Shown here: piece by piece, positions 12,113-20,747 of the stretch
How positions within the stretch are numbered: the stretch's first letter is position 1
Layout of the letters: every line of letters starts with the position of its first letter
Source of the DNA: a virus
Virus record (IMG/VR): IMGVR_UViG_3300032323_000873
Span: 1 to 21,398 of that record
Length of the DNA: 21,398 nucleotides
Reading direction: 5' to 3' (one strand)
Program-made: the position numbers and the translations under genes
The notes under the pieces: model-generated
Database searches by the model: none
What the model was told of the DNA's origin: nothing
Seen by the model: only the letters and a program-made list of their open reading frames with translations

Positions 12113-12472
12113 GGTGAACACTCCTATTGGGTTGATGTCGTTAGGGAACCCCTCCCTAATCGACACCTCTACTGTACGAATGGGGGTGAAAGTAGGGGGT
12201 ATTTGGGGGCCAAAGACAGGCGGGGCGACCCCACCCTACCCCCACCAAGCCTTTTTGCAGCAGACAGGGCTAGTCCACATGAACACTATTCCCCACCCGC
12301 TTCCAGCAGTTTGTAAAATCTTTGACAAACACCGCCCCCCTTGCGCACGAAATGCGGCCCGCCTCAATTTTCTAAAAAACAGCAAAGAACCTTTGTCAAA
12401 CTGTGGACATACCACACTTGTTCCAAAATTCGGTGTACATTACGCCCAACGAGGTTACAAGGCCTACGCAGT
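12113..12472. promoter_or_regulatory. Divergent control region between early and structural genes
   Basis: About 360 bases without a gene, between the leftward and rightward operons. Contents: the leader hairpin (12137-12164); a G-rich block on the plus strand with runs at 12182-12186, 12195-12199, 12205-12209 and 12222-12225; C-rich segments (TGGGGGT at 12181 pairs with ACCCCCA at 12238); and two reverse-complementary elements, TTTGACAAA (12321-12329) and TTTGTCAAA (12392-12400). These give consensus -35 TTGACA hexamers on the plus strand (12322-12327) and the minus strand (12399-12394). No good -10 follows either. A GTGGACA half-site is at 12403-12409. A promoter role is expected from the divergent layout, but exact starts are uncertain. 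Confidence 0.5.
12137..12164 (-). promoter_or_regulatory. Leader hairpin of the minus-strand operon
   Basis: Stem GTCG-TTAGGGA pairing with TCCCTAA-CGAC (one bulged T at 12160), loop ACCCC. Eleven base pairs lie in the 5' leader, 25 bases upstream of the first start. No T-tract follows, so it could be a translational or stability element of the leader. Confidence 0.5.
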
Positions 12473-13081
12473 ATGTTTGAACATTTGGTGCAATTCAACC
12501 CGGAGCCAACACCGCCCGGGGTCATGACGAGACTGGCCGACGCTGAGCCGGGGGAAGTCCTGTCCGCGCAGGTGGCCACGGCCAGCTGGTTGCAAGAATT
12601 GGGCGCGCCGCCAGACGACGAAGTCATTGACGCGCTGGAGAAGGCCGACGCGCGCAAGGCGTTCCAAGCCCTGACCACCAACACAGACACGGCCGAGCAG
12701 AAGGCTGCGCTGGTCCAGCTCAAGACGCCCGAAGCTGTGCGCCACATCACGGGCATGCTGACGGCCTACGACTGGGAGTTCATCGAGCAGGCCAAGGAGC
12801 TTCGCGGCTACACGGTGGCCAAGCTGGTCGAGGAGACCACCAACGCCAACCCCAACATCCGATTGAAGGCGCTCGGCCTGCTGGGCAAGGTCACGGAGGT
12901 CGGGCTGTTCACCGACAAGATCGAGGTCAAGAAAACCGACATGACCGAAGACGAGATCGACAAGCGCCTCAAGGAAAAGCTGGCCAAGTTCATGAACGTG
13001 ACCGACGCCGACGTCACGGACATCACTGAAGTCACCCCCAACACCGAAACACCCGATGACGCCAGCAACACTGACGCCTGA
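12473..13081 (+). CDS. Probable terminase small subunit
   Basis: 202 aa from the ATG at 12473 (MFEHLVQFNPEP), with AAGG about ten bases upstream; the frame is open back to 12341 but without a ribosome site. The protein is helical and acidic: RHITGMLTAYDWEFIEQAKEL, then ANPNIRLKALGLLGKVTEVG (about residues 122-141), a phrase I associate with small terminases of environmental phages, and a very acidic tail (VTDITEVTPNTETPDD). It is first in the rightward block and overlaps the large terminase by 26 bases. Role: recognises phage DNA and loads it on the large subunit. The name rests on position and sequence style, as no clear helix-turn-helix is seen. Confidence 0.75.
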   Translation: MFEHLVQFNPEPTPPGVMTRLADAEPGEVLSAQVATASWLQELGAPPDDEVIDALEKADARKAFQALTTNTDTAEQKAALVQLKTPEAVRHITGMLTAYDWEFIEQAKELRGYTVAKLVEETTNANPNIRLKALGLLGKVTEVGLFTDKIEVKKTDMTEDEIDKRLKEKLAKFMNVTDADVTDITEVTPNTETPDDASNTDA

Positions 13082-14585
13082 ACAAGCCGCTGCGCTGTTC
13101 AAAAACCTCGGCAAGCTGACGGCGGCCGAGAAGTTGGAGGCGTTGGAGCTGCTGGACAAGGCGCAGGCGCACAAACAGAAGAGTTTGGCGCGCTCGGACA
13201 TGATCGAGTTCGCCAAAGCGGTGTACCCGGGCTTCAAAATCGGCCCGCACCACAGAAAACTGGCCAAAATCTTCTCGGAAGTGATCGCCGGGACCAAAAA
13301 ACGCGTGATCATCAACATCGCGCCGCGTATGGGCAAGTCCGAGTTCAGCTCCTACCTGTTTCCTGCCTTCTTTTTGGGCAATTTCCCCGAGAAGAAGATC
13401 ATCATGGGCACCCACACCGCCGGTTTGTCGGAAGACTTCGGCCGCCGGGTGCGAAATCTGCTTGCCGACGAGGACTACCATGGCCTTTTCCCCCGCACGC
13501 TGGTGGCCGACGATCAAAAAGCTGCCGGTAAATGGTCTACAAGTGCTGGTGGTCAGTACTATGCTGCTGGTGTCGGCGGCGCTCTTGCTGGTCGTGGTGC
13601 TGATCTGTTCGTTATTGACGATCCTCACTCGGAGCAGGACGTCAAGGCCAACTCACGGTTGGCTTTCGACACTGCGTGGTCTTGGTTCCAGACCGGCCCG
13701 CTCCAGCGACTGATGCCGGGCGGGGCGATCATCATCGTGATGACGCGCTGGGGCAAGCTGGACCTGACCGGACGCCTGATCGACTATCAGGCCAAGAACC
13801 CTGAGTCCGAGCCATGGGAGATCGTGGAGCTTCCGGCCATCTTGCACGAGGACACGGAGAACGAGAAGTCGCTCTGGCCCGAGCAGTGGCCGCTGGCCAC
13901 CCTCAAGGCCACCAAGGCCAGCATTGACCCGCAGTATTGGAACGCCCAGTACATGCAGCAGCCCACCAGCAACAGTGCGGCCATCATTTCGCGCAAGTCG
14001 TGGCGCGTCTGGGAACGGGACGAGCCGCCGCGCTGCGACTACATCATCCAGAGCTGGGACACGGCGTTTGAGACGTCGAACACGGCCGACTATTCCGCGT
14101 GCACCACGTGGGGGGTGTTCTACAACGAGGAAGAGAACGACAAGCCGCAGGTCATCCTGCTGGACGCGTTCAAGGACCGCATGGCCTTCCCAGAACTCAA
14201 GACCGTCGCGCTCAAACACTACAAAGAGTGGGAGCCCGATGCGTTCATCGTGGAAAAGAAGGCCGCTGGCGCGCCGCTGATCCAAGAGCTGCGGGCCATG
14301 GGCATCCCGGTCGAGGAGTTCACCCCCAGCCGGGGCAACGATAAAATCGTCCGGCTCAACGCGGTGTCTGACCTTTTTGCCTCTGGCGCGGTCTGGGCAC
14401 CGGACACGCGCTGGGCACGCGAAGTGATTGAGGAAGTCGCGTCCTTTCCCAACGGAGAGAACGACGACTTCGTTGACACCACATCTCAGGCACTGTTACG
14501 CTTCCGCCGGGGCGGCTTCATTCCGTTGGACACTGACGAGCAGGAAGAGCGCTTCTACCAAGCCCGCCGGGCTGCGTACTACTAA
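13056..14585 (+). CDS. terL: Terminase large subunit
   Basis: 509 aa, the packaging motor. ATPase: Walker A-like APRMGKS (89-95), Walker B LFVIDDPH (184-191, in GRGADLFVIDDPH), coupling segment IVMTRW (227-232). Nuclease: RNase H-like, with QSWDTA (332-337; D335), FIVEKKAAG (E400) and NGENDDFVD (466-474) as likely metal ligands. The C-terminal part matches the TIGR01630 type of phage terminase. Start ATG 13056 overlaps the small-subunit stop by 26 bases; no strong Shine-Dalgarno is visible, so coupling to upstream translation is likely. Codons for about residues 163-195 switch to T-ending forms (GCT, GGT, CGT), unlike neighbouring GGC/CTG-rich codons, an odd patch over Walker B. Confidence 0.95.
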   Translation: MTPATLTPEQAAALFKNLGKLTAAEKLEALELLDKAQAHKQKSLARSDMIEFAKAVYPGFKIGPHHRKLAKIFSEVIAGTKKRVIINIAPRMGKSEFSSYLFPAFFLGNFPEKKIIMGTHTAGLSEDFGRRVRNLLADEDYHGLFPRTLVADDQKAAGKWSTSAGGQYYAAGVGGALAGRGADLFVIDDPHSEQDVKANSRLAFDTAWSWFQTGPLQRLMPGGAIIIVMTRWGKLDLTGRLIDYQAKNPESEPWEIVELPAILHEDTENEKSLWPEQWPLATLKATKASIDPQYWNAQYMQQPTSNSAAIISRKSWRVWERDEPPRCDYIIQSWDTAFETSNTADYSACTTWGVFYNEEENDKPQVILLDAFKDRMAFPELKTVALKHYKEWEPDAFIVEKKAAGAPLIQELRAMGIPVEEFTPSRGNDKIVRLNAVSDLFASGAVWAPDTRWAREVIEEVASFPNGENDDFVDTTSQALLRFRRGGFIPLDTDEQEERFYQARRAAYY

Positions 14586-14599
14586 GAAAGAGTTACAAC

Positions 14600-17146
14600 A
14601 TGGCCACGAACATCGACAAGGCACTGTTTCAGCAGCCCACGGGCATTGCGGCAGCAGCCGAAGAGTTGAACCCGATCGAGATTGAGATCGTTGACCCCGA
14701 GGCCGTGCGCATCGACACGGGCGACATGGAGATTGCGATCGAAAAAGCCGAGCCTTCGGCCGACGACTTTGACGCCAACTTGGCCGAATACATCCCCGAC
14801 AGCGCCCTGCAGACCATTGCAGGTGACTTGGCCAGCGACATTGACAACGACCGCAACAGCCGCAAGGACTGGGAGAAGACCTACACCGAGGGCCTGAAAC
14901 TCTTGGGGCTGAACATGGAGGAGCGCACGGAGCCGTGGAACGGGGCCAGCGGCGTGTTCCACCCGATGATTACCGAGGCGGTTGTCAGGTTCCAGTCAGA
15001 AACCATCACCGAGACGTTCCCGGCCCAAGGCCCGGTGCGCACCAAGATTGTGGGCAAGGAGACGCCCGAGAAGAAAGCGGCGGCCATGCGTGTCCAAGAG
15101 GACATGAACTTCCAGCTCACAGAGAAAATGCAAGAGTTTCGCGCTGAGCATGAGCGCATGTTGTGGAGCCTCCCGGCCACCGGCTCCGCGTTCAAGAAGG
15201 TCTATTTCGACCCCAACTTCGACCGCCAAGTGTCGATCTTCATTCCGGCCGAAGACATCCTGCTGCCCTACGGCACCTCTGATATCCAGAAGTGCTACCG
15301 CGTCACGCACCAGATGCGCAAGACCAAGAACGAAATCAAGAAGCTGCAGGAAGCCGGGTTTTACTGCGACGTTGAGTTGGGCGATCCTGACAAAGCGATC
15401 AGTGAGATCAACAAGGCCAAGGACAAAGAGACCGGTTTCAGTGACCTGAACGATGACCGCTTCACGCTGTACGAGTCGCATGTGGACCTGTGCCTCAAGG
15501 ACGACCCGCTGTGCGACACGGATACGGAGATTGCTTTGCCATACGTGGTCACCATGATCCGTGGCACAAACACCGTCTTGTCTGTGCGCCGCAACTGGCA
15601 CGAGGACGACCCGCTCAAACTCAAGCGCCAGCACTTCGTGCACTACCAGTACATCCCCGGTTTTGGTGCGTACGGCTTCGGTCTGTTCCACTTGATCGGC
15701 GGGTTTGCCAAGTCGGCCACCAGCCTGATGCGCCAGCTGATCGACGCCGGTACTCTGTCCAACCTGCCCGGGGGCTTGAAGTCCCGTGGTCTGCGGATCA
15801 AGGGCGACGACACGCCGATCGCACCGGGCGAGTTCCGCGATGTGGACGTGGGTTCGGGCACCATCCGCGACAACATCCTGCCCCTGCCATACAAGGAGCC
15901 GTCTCAGGTTCTGATGACGCTGCTGGGTAACGTGGTCGAGGAAGGCCGCCGCTTTGCAGCTACGGCTGACATGAAGATCAGCGACATGGGGGCCAACGCG
16001 CCCGTGGGCTCCACGCTGGCGCTGCTCGAACGCCAGTTGAAGGTCATGACGGCAGTTCAGGCGCGTGTGCACTTCGCTCTGAAGCAAGAGCTGCAGTTGC
16101 TGGCCGCCATCATCCGCGACTACACGGACAACGAGTACTCCTACGAGCCCGATGGCGAAGAGGGACCCAAGGCCAAAGCTGCTGACTACGACCACGTGGA
16201 CATCCTGCCCGTGAGCGACCCCAACGCGGCCACCTTGTCTCAACGAGTTGTGCAGTACCAAGCCGTGATTCAGATGGCCCAGATGGCACCGGACATTTAC
16301 GACTTGCCCGCTTTGCACCGGGGGATGTTGGACATTTTGGGCATCAAGAACGCCGACAAGCTCGTGCCGCTGCCAGAAGACCAGAAGCCGACCGACCCTG
16401 TGACCGAGAACCAGAACGTGCTCAAGGGCGACCCGCTCAAGGCGTTCCTGCACCAGAACCATCAGGCGCACATTGCCGTGCACATGGCGCTCAAGAACGA
16501 CCCGATCGTGGCGCAGCTTGTTGGCCAGAGCCCGAACGCACCCAAGATTGCCGCCGCGCTCGACGCACACATTGCAGAGCACGTCGGGTTCCAAATGCGG
16601 CAGGAGATTGAGGCGCAACTGGGCATTCCGTTGCCGCCACAAGACGACAAGCTTCCTGTCGAAGTGGAGCTGGCGCTGTCAGAGATGATGGCCCAAGCAT
16701 CGCAGCAGGTTGTTCAACAGCACCAAGCACAAGCAGCTCAGCAGCAAGCGCAGCAGCAAGCACAAGACCCAGTCGTGCAGATGCAGATGCAGGAGCTTCA
16801 GCTCAAGCAGCAGGAGATTCAGATCAAAGGCCAAGCCGAAATGGCGAGGCTGCAGCTTGAACAGCAGCGGTTAAAGTTTGAGACACAGAAGTTTTCGGTC
16901 GAGGCTGCGGCTATGGCCGACAAGCAAGAGCTAGAAGAACAGAAGGTCTCCGGCCAGCTGGAGTTGGACGCGCTGCGCGTGGGTGCACAGATCAACGAGA
17001 GCAAGTTCAAAGAAACCGCTCGTCAAGAAGAAGCCGGTGTGCGGCTTGGCGCAGAGATTTCAAAAGCCAAGATGGAGCAGGCTATCAAGCTTGCACAGAT
17101 GGAAAGGCAGTCCCAGCAACCAAAGAAAGGTCCCGGTAACAAATGA
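14600..17146 (+). CDS. Portal protein (large type, Gln-rich coiled-coil C-terminus)
   Basis: 848 aa. Visible: an acidic N-terminus; EPWNGASGVFHP (about residue 111); HYQYIPGFGAYGFG (about 347-360); a central body with long helices; and after about residue 700 a Gln-rich, strongly heptad-like region (HQAQAAQQQAQQQAQD, then many E/Q/K repeats) to the basic end KKGPGNK. The order after the large terminase and the length suit a P22/podovirus-like portal, where the long C-terminal helical barrel extends into the capsid. The ATG at 14600 follows AAAGAG. It forms the dodecameric DNA gate and connects head to tail. Confidence is high for portal, lower for the virion type. Confidence 0.9.
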   Translation: MATNIDKALFQQPTGIAAAAEELNPIEIEIVDPEAVRIDTGDMEIAIEKAEPSADDFDANLAEYIPDSALQTIAGDLASDIDNDRNSRKDWEKTYTEGLKLLGLNMEERTEPWNGASGVFHPMITEAVVRFQSETITETFPAQGPVRTKIVGKETPEKKAAAMRVQEDMNFQLTEKMQEFRAEHERMLWSLPATGSAFKKVYFDPNFDRQVSIFIPAEDILLPYGTSDIQKCYRVTHQMRKTKNEIKKLQEAGFYCDVELGDPDKAISEINKAKDKETGFSDLNDDRFTLYESHVDLCLKDDPLCDTDTEIALPYVVTMIRGTNTVLSVRRNWHEDDPLKLKRQHFVHYQYIPGFGAYGFGLFHLIGGFAKSATSLMRQLIDAGTLSNLPGGLKSRGLRIKGDDTPIAPGEFRDVDVGSGTIRDNILPLPYKEPSQVLMTLLGNVVEEGRRFAATADMKISDMGANAPVGSTLALLERQLKVMTAVQARVHFALKQELQLLAAIIRDYTDNEYSYEPDGEEGPKAKAADYDHVDILPVSDPNAATLSQRVVQYQAVIQMAQMAPDIYDLPALHRGMLDILGIKNADKLVPLPEDQKPTDPVTENQNVLKGDPLKAFLHQNHQAHIAVHMALKNDPIVAQLVGQSPNAPKIAAALDAHIAEHVGFQMRQEIEAQLGIPLPPQDDKLPVEVELALSEMMAQASQQVVQQHQAQAAQQQAQQQAQDPVVQMQMQELQLKQQEIQIKGQAEMARLQLEQQRLKFETQKFSVEAAAMADKQELEEQKVSGQLELDALRVGAQINESKFKETARQEEAGVRLGAEISKAKMEQAIKLAQMERQSQQPKKGPGNK

Positions 17147-17337
17147 TCGCTGACTTCGCACGCGTATTGCGCGAGAAATTACGCACCGACATGAACAACT
17201 ACGCCGATGACTTGGCGGGTGGGGCATGCCGCTCTTTTGACGAATACCAAAAACTCTGCGGAATCATTCAAGGTCTTGCGACCGCAGAGCGTCACCTCTT
17301 AGACCTTGCAGAGAAAGTTGAGCAATCAGATGAGTGA
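17143..17337 (+). CDS. 64-aa helical hypothetical protein
   Basis: MIADFARVLREKLRTDMNNY, then DDLAGGACRSFDEYQKLCGI, then LATAERHLLDLAEKVEQSDE: all-helical. The ATG overlaps the portal's TGA (ATGA), and the gene overlaps the GroES-like start by 8 bases. Small helical proteins of this type, with a D-EYxxLCGxIxGL-like core, often follow the portal in such phages; function unknown. Confidence 0.8.
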   Translation: MIADFARVLREKLRTDMNNYADDLAGGACRSFDEYQKLCGIIQGLATAERHLLDLAEKVEQSDE

Positions 17338-17764
17338 AATCATTCTGCCTCCGGGCATCACACTGCCCAAACACATTCAACCGCTTGACGCTCCCGAGGC
17401 CGATGCGGACAACGAAACCAAAGCATCAGCGCTACCAGTCCCGACCGGGTACAAGTTGCTGTGTGTCGTGCCGGAAGTCGATGAAAAAATCGCCGGTACG
17501 ACCCTCGACCTCGTTCGAGATGCTGCAACCCTGAGAGCCGAAGAACATGCCACAACCGTGTTGTTCGTATTGAGGGTTGGTCCAGACGCGTACAAAGACC
17601 CCGCCAAGTTCCCGTCCGGGCCTTGGTGCAAAGAGGGCGACTTTGTGCTCGTGCGCACCTACACAGGTACGCGATTCAAGGTGTTTGGCAAGGAGTTCAG
17701 AGTTCTGAATGACGACCAAATTGAGTGTGTTGTGCAAGACCCTCGCGGTTATACCCGCGCATGA
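17330..17764 (+). CDS. GroES-like co-chaperonin protein
   Basis: 144 aa from ATG 17330 (MSEIILPPGI). After a disordered acidic N-terminus, VPTGYKLLCVVPEVDEKIAG (about 45-64) matches the start of the GroES fold. AGTTLDL occupies the mobile-loop position (compare KxAGGIVL in GroES). Next come VLFVLRVGPDAY and GDFVLVRTYTGTRFKVFGKE, matching the beta-barrel. Known GroES-type proteins, including phage T4 gp31, cap the chaperonin during capsid-protein folding. Its place between portal and scaffold suits that role. Whether it works with host GroEL is inferred. The short overlap with the upstream gene supports the start. Confidence 0.75.
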   Translation: MSEIILPPGITLPKHIQPLDAPEADADNETKASALPVPTGYKLLCVVPEVDEKIAGTTLDLVRDAATLRAEEHATTVLFVLRVGPDAYKDPAKFPSGPWCKEGDFVLVRTYTGTRFKVFGKEFRVLNDDQIECVVQDPRGYTRA

Positions 17765-17774
17765 AGGAGTAAAA

Positions 17775-18716
17775 ATGGCTGATCCCTACAAGTTCCCCGA
17801 TGAGGTCGAAGAGACCAAAATCGAGGTTGTCACAGACAACGATGTCGAAGTTGAAATCGTTGACGACACCCCCGAACGAGACCGTGGCCGCAAGCCGCTG
17901 GACCGTGAGGTGGCCGACCCCACAGACGAGGAGATTGAGAGTTACTCCGACAACGTCAAAAAGCGCATCAAGGACTTGACCCATGCACGTCACGACGAGC
18001 GCCGGGCCAAAGAGTCTCTGCTGCGTGAGAAACAAGAGCTGGAGCGTCTTGCACAGCACATGATGGCAGAGAACAACAAGCTCAAGCAGTACGTGAACAA
18101 CGGCTCTGAGCAGTATGCCGCCTCTGTTAAACAGATTGCAGACTCCGAAGTCGAGAAGGCCAAACGTGCTTTGAAAGAAGCCAATGAAGCGTTTGACACT
18201 GAGGCCATCATCGCTGCCCAAGAAGCGCTGATGGAGGCCAAGATGCGTTCGGAAGCTGCAAAAAATTTCCGTCCGACCCCTTTACAGGTGGACGAACCTG
18301 TTGTACAAACGTATCAACAGCAAGACCCGACACCCCAAGTCGATGAAAAGACGCTGCGCTGGCAGGCAAAAAACCAGTGGTTTGGGGCTCAAGGTTTTGA
18401 GGAACACACCAGCTTCGCACTAGGGCTGCACCAAAAGCTAGTGAACTCGGGGCTTGATCCCCGCTCTGACGAATACTTCGAGCGAATCGACGCTCGCATG
18501 AAGTCAACATTCCCGGACATGTTCGTGAATGAAGACCGGCCGAAATCCGGCGATGGCTCCCGACGACCTGCTTCTGTCGTGGCCCCGGCGACACGTTCGA
18601 CCGGAGTCCGAAAAGTTCAGCTAACCCCAACGCAACTCGCGCTGGCAAAAAAGTACGGACTGACCCCGCAGCAATACGCTGCTGAAGTAGCAAAACTGGA
18701 GAAATCAAATGGCTGA
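17775..18716 (+). CDS. Probable scaffolding protein
   Basis: 313 aa from ATG 17775 (MADPYKFPDEV), with AAGGAG six bases upstream. Very acidic N-terminus; a long charged coiled-coil (about 60-170: RREKQELERL-type heptads); a hydrophilic middle with QTYQQQDPTPQ; and a basic C-terminal part (RSTGVRKVQLTPTQLALAKK, then LTPQQYAAEVAKLEK). This composition and the location just before the head genes fit a phage internal scaffold, whose basic C-terminal helices bind the capsid protein. No enzymatic motif. It overlaps the next gene by 8 bases. Confidence 0.8.
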   Translation: MADPYKFPDEVEETKIEVVTDNDVEVEIVDDTPERDRGRKPLDREVADPTDEEIESYSDNVKKRIKDLTHARHDERRAKESLLREKQELERLAQHMMAENNKLKQYVNNGSEQYAASVKQIADSEVEKAKRALKEANEAFDTEAIIAAQEALMEAKMRSEAAKNFRPTPLQVDEPVVQTYQQQDPTPQVDEKTLRWQAKNQWFGAQGFEEHTSFALGLHQKLVNSGLDPRSDEYFERIDARMKSTFPDMFVNEDRPKSGDGSRRPASVVAPATRSTGVRKVQLTPTQLALAKKYGLTPQQYAAEVAKLEKSNG

Positions 18717-19167
18717 AACAATCAACCGGAATCCTCGTGCCCTTGAGGCACGCGACAAAACTACTCGGTACGTGTACACACCTCCGAGCGCGCTGCCTGA
18801 TCCGACGCCCGAACCCGGGTACGTGTACCGCTGGATTGCGACACACGTTCTTGGTGAGGCCCAAAACACGAACGTGTCTACCAAGATGCGTGAAGGTTGG
18901 GAGCCGGTAAAAGCAGTGGACCATCCCGAGCTTATGCTTGAGGGTAATGCAAAGACTGGCAACGTCGAACTTGGTGGCCTCATGCTCTGCAAGATGCCAC
19001 GTGAGCGAGCCCAAGCCCGTGATGAGTATTACGCCAAACAGGCACAGGCTCAGATGGAATCTGTGGATAACAGCTTCATGCGAAACAACGACCCCCGCAT
19101 GCCGCTTTTCGCTGACCGCAAGTCAACGACCAGTCGCGGTGGTGGTTTTGGTTCTGGTTCAAAGTAA
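18709..19167 (+). CDS. Hypothetical head-block protein, 152 aa
   Basis: Contains YVYRWIATHVLGE (about 39-51), STKMREGWEPVKAVDHPEL and GGLMLCKMPRERAQARDEYYAKQ. These belong to a small protein I recognise from the head-gene cluster of many environmental phages, but of unknown role. A long helix near the end and a Gly/Ser-rich tail (GGGFGSGSK) suggest a virion or assembly factor. It is coupled to the scaffold by an 8-base overlap. Confidence 0.8.
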   Translation: MAETINRNPRALEARDKTTRYVYTPPSALPDPTPEPGYVYRWIATHVLGEAQNTNVSTKMREGWEPVKAVDHPELMLEGNAKTGNVELGGLMLCKMPRERAQARDEYYAKQAQAQMESVDNSFMRNNDPRMPLFADRKSTTSRGGGFGSGSK

Positions 19168-19180
19168 CAAGGAGTCTTAA

Positions 19181-19783
19181 ATGTCGATGACAAACACCCC
19201 ATACGGCCTTCGCGCCGTAAACCGTAACGACGGCATGCCTTATGCTGGCGCTACGAGTCAGTTCCTGATCAACCCTGCAGGTCTGGCATCCAACATCTTC
19301 AATGGCCAAGTCGTTTTGATTAACGCCAACGGCTATATCGCTTTGGCTACCGCTACTGGTGCCGATCTGACAACAAACAACCTCGGCGGCGATACCCTCG
19401 GCGCTTGGGGCGTGTTCGTTGGCTGCTCGTACATCAACGCGCAAGGCCAGCAGATTTACGGTCAGTACTACCCCTCCGGCACAACCGGCGTGGTGACTGC
19501 ATACGTGATCACCGACCCGAACGTGACGTTCCAAGCTCAGTTGGATGGCCAAGTCACCCAAGCCGCTCTTGGCGCAAACACCTTCTTTGCCGCCGCACAA
19601 AGCTCCAGCACTGGTTCTACCACTACAGGTAACTCGACCAGCGCTCTGGAGTCCACTGTGGTGACAACTGCTGCCGCGTTCAAGATTATCGGCTTCGCTT
19701 CCCCGCTGTCCGATACTTACACTGAAGTGTTGGTGAAGTTCAACCCCGGCGCTCACGCCTACACCAACGCCGTTGGCATCTAA
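19181..19783 (+). CDS. Probable capsid decoration or minor head protein
   Basis: 200 aa, rich in Gly, Thr, Ala and Asn, low in charge, with beta-strand-like repeats. MSMTNTPYGLRAVNRNDG at the start, then GQVVLINANGYIAL, WGVFVGCSYIN and VTAYVITDPNVTF. This is the style of outer-surface decoration proteins placed just before the major capsid gene. AAGGAG precedes the ATG at 19181. The gene shows the T-ending codon bias of highly expressed structural genes. It could alternatively be a head-tail joining or spike protein. Confidence 0.75.
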   Translation: MSMTNTPYGLRAVNRNDGMPYAGATSQFLINPAGLASNIFNGQVVLINANGYIALATATGADLTTNNLGGDTLGAWGVFVGCSYINAQGQQIYGQYYPSGTTGVVTAYVITDPNVTFQAQLDGQVTQAALGANTFFAAAQSSSTGSTTTGNSTSALESTVVTTAAAFKIIGFASPLSDTYTEVLVKFNPGAHAYTNAVGI

Positions 19784-19796
19784 GGAGTAAACCACC

Positions 19797-20729
19797 ATGG
19801 CAATTTCACGCGCACAACTGCTCAAAGAGCTGCTCCCCGGTCTGAACGCTTTGTTCGGTTTGGAATATGCACGCTACGGCGAAGAGCACAAAGAGCTGTA
19901 CGAAACCGAGAAATCGGAGCGTAGCTTTGAAGAAGAAACCAAGCTGTCCGGCTTTGGTGCTGCACCTGTCAAGAACGAAGGCTCTGCCATCGCTTATGAC
20001 AACGCGCAGGAAGCCTTCACTGCTCGCTACACCCACGAAACCATCGCTCTGGGCTTCTCCATCACTGAAGAAGCTGTGGAAGACAACCTGTACGACAGTC
20101 TGTCTGCCCGCTACACCAAGGCTCTGGCTCGCGGTATGGCTTACACCAAGCAGGTCAAAGCTGCTTCCGTGTTGAACAACGGCTTCTCCGGCGCTTTCCC
20201 CGGCGGCGATGGCGTTTCTCTGTTCGGCAACAACTCTGGCGGCTCTCGCGTTGGTCACCCACTCGTGGGCGGCGGCGTGAACTACAACAGCCCCACCACT
20301 GGTGTTGACCTCAACGAGACTTCGTTGGAAAACGCAACGATCCAGATCGCTGCTTGGACCGATGAACGTGGTCTGCTGATCGCAGCCAAGCCAGTTAAGC
20401 TGGTGATCCCTCCATCGCTGATGTTCGTTGCCAAGCGTCTGCTTGACACCGAGCTGCGCGTGGCTACTGCTGACAACGACATCAACGCGTTGAAGCAGAT
20501 GGGCACCATCTCTGGTGGCTACACCGTCAACCACTTCTTGACCGACAACAACGCTTGGTTCCTGACCACAGACGTTCCAAACGGCTTGAAGCACTTCGAG
20601 CGTTCCGCCTTGGCAACTTCCATGGATGGTGATTTCGACACTGGCAACGTCCGTTACAAGGCTCGCGAGCGTTATTCGTTCGGCTGGTCTGATCCATTGG
20701 GTATCTGGGGTTCTTCGGGCTCTAACTGA
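19797..20729 (+). CDS. Major capsid protein (Mu gpT-like, HK97 fold expected)
   Basis: 310 aa. MAISRAQLLKELLPGLNALF leads into a helical arm; SFEEETKLSGFGAAPVKNEG and TARYTHETIALGFSITEEAVEDN resemble the E-loop and spine region of Mu gpT-type major head subunits. The end, ARERYSFGWSDPLGIWGSSG, is typical of that group. It is preceded by AAGGAG and followed by a strong terminator, both fitting high expression. A HK97-like fold is inferred from family knowledge. Confidence 0.9.
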   Translation: MAISRAQLLKELLPGLNALFGLEYARYGEEHKELYETEKSERSFEEETKLSGFGAAPVKNEGSAIAYDNAQEAFTARYTHETIALGFSITEEAVEDNLYDSLSARYTKALARGMAYTKQVKAASVLNNGFSGAFPGGDGVSLFGNNSGGSRVGHPLVGGGVNYNSPTTGVDLNETSLENATIQIAAWTDERGLLIAAKPVKLVIPPSLMFVAKRLLDTELRVATADNDINALKQMGTISGGYTVNHFLTDNNAWFLTTDVPNGLKHFERSALATSMDGDFDTGNVRYKARERYSFGWSDPLGIWGSSGSN

Positions 20730-20747
20730 TACTTCGGTGTCTGACAG

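Noticed and set aside
12182-12225. Canonical G-quadruplex
   Set aside because: Loops of 8 and 12 bases exceed the usual 1-7, so only an extended-loop form is possible. Kept as part of the control-region finding.
12341-12472. Upstream extension of the small terminase
   Set aside because: Open, but with no ribosome site; it would overlap the control region. The ATG at 12473 has AAGG upstream.
14996-16642. 548-codon open frame antisense to the portal gene
   Set aside because: It lies wholly opposite a well-supported portal gene, has a low-quality Val/Leu/His/Arg composition typical of antisense of GC-rich codons, and has no ribosome site.
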